From Pseudomonadota bacterium (GTDB taxonomy: Bacteria > Myxococcota > Myxococcia > Myxococcales > Myxococcaceae): a stretch of 6,691 nucleotides of DNA. The stretch lies in NCBI GenBank assembly GCA_023424585.1, contig JAFADT010000212.1, positions 1 through 6,691 on the forward strand. Direction: 5' to 3'. Numbering within the stretch: the stretch's first letter is position 1; each line of letters opens with the position of its first letter. Below the pieces are notes generated by a model. The model was not told where the DNA came from. It made no database searches and was given only the letters and a program-made list of their open reading frames with translations. Shown in pieces: positions 4,569 through 6,691 of the stretch. A program made the position numbers and the translations under genes.

Positions 4569-6011
4569 ATGTTCCAGGAACGCACGGCCTTCGCGCCCGA
4601 CAAGGACTACCGGCTCGCGCCCTTCCGGTTCAGCTCGTTGGATGACCGCCGCTACGTCATGACCAACGACGTGGGCGAGCATGTGGTGCTCTCCCGGGAG
4701 CACCTGGTCGCCTTCGTCCAGCGCACGCTGCCTCCGGACTCCGCGGCCTACAAGGCGCTCAAGTCCCGGCACTTCATGTTCGACCGCCAGTCGCGCGTGG
4801 CGTTGGACCTGCTGGCGCTCAAGTACCGGACCCGGGCCGAACAGCTGGCGGCCTTCACCGGCTTGCACATCTTCGTGGTCACCCTGCGATGTGACCACTC
4901 CTGCCAATACTGCCAGGTGTCGCGGCAGGTGGAGGACCGGGGCCGGTTCGACATGACGCCGGAGCACGCGGACAAGGCTTTGGCCCTGGTGTTCCAGAGC
5001 CCTTCACCCGCGCTCAAGATTGAATTCCAGGGGGGAGAGCCGCTGCTCCACTTCGGGCTCATCCGCCACATCGTCGAGCGCGCCCTGGAGATGAACAAGA
5101 CGCACCGCCGGGACCTCCAGTTCGTCATCGCGACGAACCTGTCCCGGCTGTCGGACGAAGTCCTCGCGTTCTGCCGGACGCATGGCATCTTCCTCTCCAC
5201 CTCGCTTGACGGGCCGGAGGCCCTGCACAACGCCCAGCGTCCGGTGAGGGGCGGGGACAGCCATCAGCGGACCGTGGACGGCATCCGTCGCGCGCGGGAG
5301 GCCCTGGGCGAGCACGCGGTCTCCGCGCTCATGACCACCACCCGCGCCAGCCTGGACCGGGTGGAGGACATCATCGACGAGTACGTGCGCCTCGGCTTTC
5401 ACTCCATCTTCCTGCGCAACCTGAGCCCCTATGGCTTCGCGGTCCGTCGGAAGGGAGGCCAGGACTACGACACCGACAAGTGGATCGCTTTCTATCAGCG
5501 CGGACTCGCGCACATCCTGAAGCTCAACGCGCAGGGGTATCCGCTGCGCGAGGAGTTCACCGCCATCCTCCTCCAGAAGCTCTTCTCCCCCAGGGGCTCC
5601 AGCTACGTCGACCTCCAGTCGCCCGCGGGCCTGGGCATCGGAGCGCTGGTCTACAACTACGACGGGCACGTCTACGCCTCCGACGAGGGACGGATGCTGG
5701 CGGAGATGGGGGACTTCTCCTTCCGTCTGGGCCATGTCGCGAAGGACGGCCACGCGGCCCTGTTGACGTCGGAGACGCTGCTATCCCACTTGAGCGACAC
5801 CATGCCGGAGGGCGTCCCCATGTGCAGCGACTGCGCGTTCCTCCCGCTGTGCGGCGCGGACCCTGTGTTCCACCGCGCGACGCAGGGAGACTCCGTGGGC
5901 CACAAGGCCTTCAGTGCCTTCTGCAAGAAGCAGATGGCGGTCCTCCGGCACGTCATCACGCTGCTGGAGGATGATCAGCCTGCACGTGAAACCTTGCTGG
6001 GATGGTCATGA
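4569..6011 (+). CDS. hxsB: Radical SAM maturase HxsB
   Basis: A 480-residue cytoplasmic radical SAM enzyme expected to modify HxsA by a S-adenosylmethionine-derived radical. An N-terminal region of about 95 residues (recognition-type) precedes the core. Core motifs are CDHSCQYC (C108, C112, C115) for the catalytic [4Fe-4S] cluster, FQGGEP (153-158) for SAM binding, IATNLS (187-192), and STSLDGP (210-216). The C-terminal part has a shortened SPASM-like Cys set, C419-x2-C422-x5-C428 and C452. The usual upstream Cys is replaced in GHVYASDEGRML (366-377), so probably one auxiliary cluster. Length, motif layout and neighbours fit HxsB. GAGGGA (4557-4562) overlaps the hxsD stop and sits 6 bases before ATG 4569. 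The stop overlaps the hxsC start (ATGA). Confidence 0.92.
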   Translation: MFQERTAFAPDKDYRLAPFRFSSLDDRRYVMTNDVGEHVVLSREHLVAFVQRTLPPDSAAYKALKSRHFMFDRQSRVALDLLALKYRTRAEQLAAFTGLHIFVVTLRCDHSCQYCQVSRQVEDRGRFDMTPEHADKALALVFQSPSPALKIEFQGGEPLLHFGLIRHIVERALEMNKTHRRDLQFVIATNLSRLSDEVLAFCRTHGIFLSTSLDGPEALHNAQRPVRGGDSHQRTVDGIRRAREALGEHAVSALMTTTRASLDRVEDIIDEYVRLGFHSIFLRNLSPYGFAVRRKGGQDYDTDKWIAFYQRGLAHILKLNAQGYPLREEFTAILLQKLFSPRGSSYVDLQSPAGLGIGALVYNYDGHVYASDEGRMLAEMGDFSFRLGHVAKDGHAALLTSETLLSHLSDTMPEGVPMCSDCAFLPLCGADPVFHRATQGDSVGHKAFSAFCKKQMAVLRHVITLLEDDQPARETLLGWS

Positions 6012-6691
6012 CCGCGGCCCTCTCCGCCATGGGGTTGAGGCCTCTGTCGAGCGCCTCCACGCACTCCTTCCTGGGGCGCATTCGCGAGGGTGCTCCGCCC
6101 ACGTCAGACAGTGGGGTGCCCGAGATCCTCCTCGTGCGTGAACCGCACGCAGTGCTGCCGCCAGGGTTTCGCGCATATCTGCTGGAGGCGCCGGCTCCGG
6201 ACGTGAACGTGCCGGATGCGTATGTGTTGCCTCCAGGCTTTCTCCCGCTCGCGGAAGGAGATGTTGTGCGGGTGGAGCCTTCCACTGGACGGTTGAGCGC
6301 GCTCTACAGGCGGGCCTCGCTGTCCAACAGCCTGTTGGTCACCGAGCGCTGCGACAACTACTGCCTGATGTGCTCACAGCCCCCGCGCAAGCACGATGAC
6401 TCATGGCTCCTGGAGGAGCTGCTGGCGCTCATCCCGCTCATCGCTCCGGAGACGCGGGAGCTGGGCATCACCGGGGGCGAGCCCGCGCTCCTGGGGCCGG
6501 GGCTGTCGCGGCTCGTGGAGCGGTTGAAGACGCACCTGCCGGGCACGGCGGTGCACATGCTCTCCAATGGCAGACGCTTCTCGGAGGAGGGCTTCGCCCG
6601 GAGCCTGGGGCGGCTGGGGCATCCGGACCTGATGGTGGGCATCCCGCTGTACTCCGACCTGCCGGAGGAGCACGACCACGTCGTGCAGGCT
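6008..6691 (+). CDS. hxsC: Radical SAM protein HxsC (partial, C-terminus beyond right edge)
   Basis: Second radical SAM enzyme of the system; the open frame covers 228 codons and is cut by the window edge (family members are, from memory, about 350 residues). An N-terminal domain of about 105 residues precedes LLVTERCDNYCLMCSQPP (109-126), whose C115, C119 and C122 bind the catalytic [4Fe-4S] cluster. The CLMCSQPP run is characteristic of HxsC. ITGGEPALL (154-162) is the SAM-binding GGE motif, and HMLSNGRRF (183-191) the next core strand. It presumably acts with HxsB on the His-Xaa-Ser tract, but which enzyme does what is unknown. The ATG at 6008 overlaps the hxsB stop; GGATGG just upstream is a weak ribosome binding site, so coupling to hxsB is likely. 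Confidence 0.92.
   Translation, partial: MTAALSAMGLRPLSSASTHSFLGRIREGAPPTSDSGVPEILLVREPHAVLPPGFRAYLLEAPAPDVNVPDAYVLPPGFLPLAEGDVVRVEPSTGRLSALYRRASLSNSLLVTERCDNYCLMCSQPPRKHDDSWLLEELLALIPLIAPETRELGITGGEPALLGPGLSRLVERLKTHLPGTAVHMLSNGRRFSEEGFARSLGRLGHPDLMVGIPLYSDLPEEHDHVVQA

Noticed and set aside
5004..5753. Minus-strand open frame of 249 codons opposite hxsB
   Set aside because: Mirrors the codon structure of hxsB, contains no motif, and lacks a credible start.

Overview
The window is very GC-rich, with the dense G/C third-position codon use, long antisense shadow ORFs and protein style of the Myxococcota (Myxococcus/Corallococcus type). That assignment is inferred from composition and gene style, not from a marker gene. 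The sequence shows no tRNA, rRNA, CRISPR array or recognisable transposase.

Left part (1-1293, minus strand): a two-gene housekeeping-type operon. A YbfF/ABHD11-like alpha/beta-hydrolase is followed, with a TGATG stop/start overlap, by a ZIP-family metal transporter that runs off the left edge. A short divergent promoter region (1294-1381) separates it from a plus-strand exported SnoaL/DUF4440-like (NTF2-fold) protein at 1382-1921. That gene ends in a perfect 11-bp terminator-like hairpin that spans its stop codon.

Middle (1946-2953): an intergenic stretch with an 11-bp-spaced direct repeat resembling a reversed Pho box, a small unrecognised conserved-looking gene (2055-2456), and then what looks like a scrap yard. 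It holds the N-terminal piece of a SET-domain gene, a short AGGCA tandem repeat, and a frameshifted remnant of a small myxobacterial-type lipoprotein. A strong hairpin and other dyads follow, just ahead of the main operon.

Right part (2960 to the right edge, plus strand): a tightly packed His-Xaa-Ser (Hxs) system, a predicted radical-SAM peptide/protein-modification cassette of unknown product. The order is an unrecognised exported protein, then HxsA, HxsD, HxsB and HxsC (cut by the window edge). HxsA is the presumed substrate and carries five tandem His-Xaa-Ser triplets. HxsD is the small system protein; HxsB and HxsC are two radical SAM enzymes. Start/stop overlaps (ATGA at 3625-3628 and 6008-6011) and a 10-nt gap suggest one coupled transcript. 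The likely logic is that HxsB and HxsC, helped by HxsD, modify the His-Xaa-Ser tract of HxsA before or during export. Two unusual points are the PEGA-like C-terminal domain on this HxsA and the extra exported gene translationally coupled in front of it.
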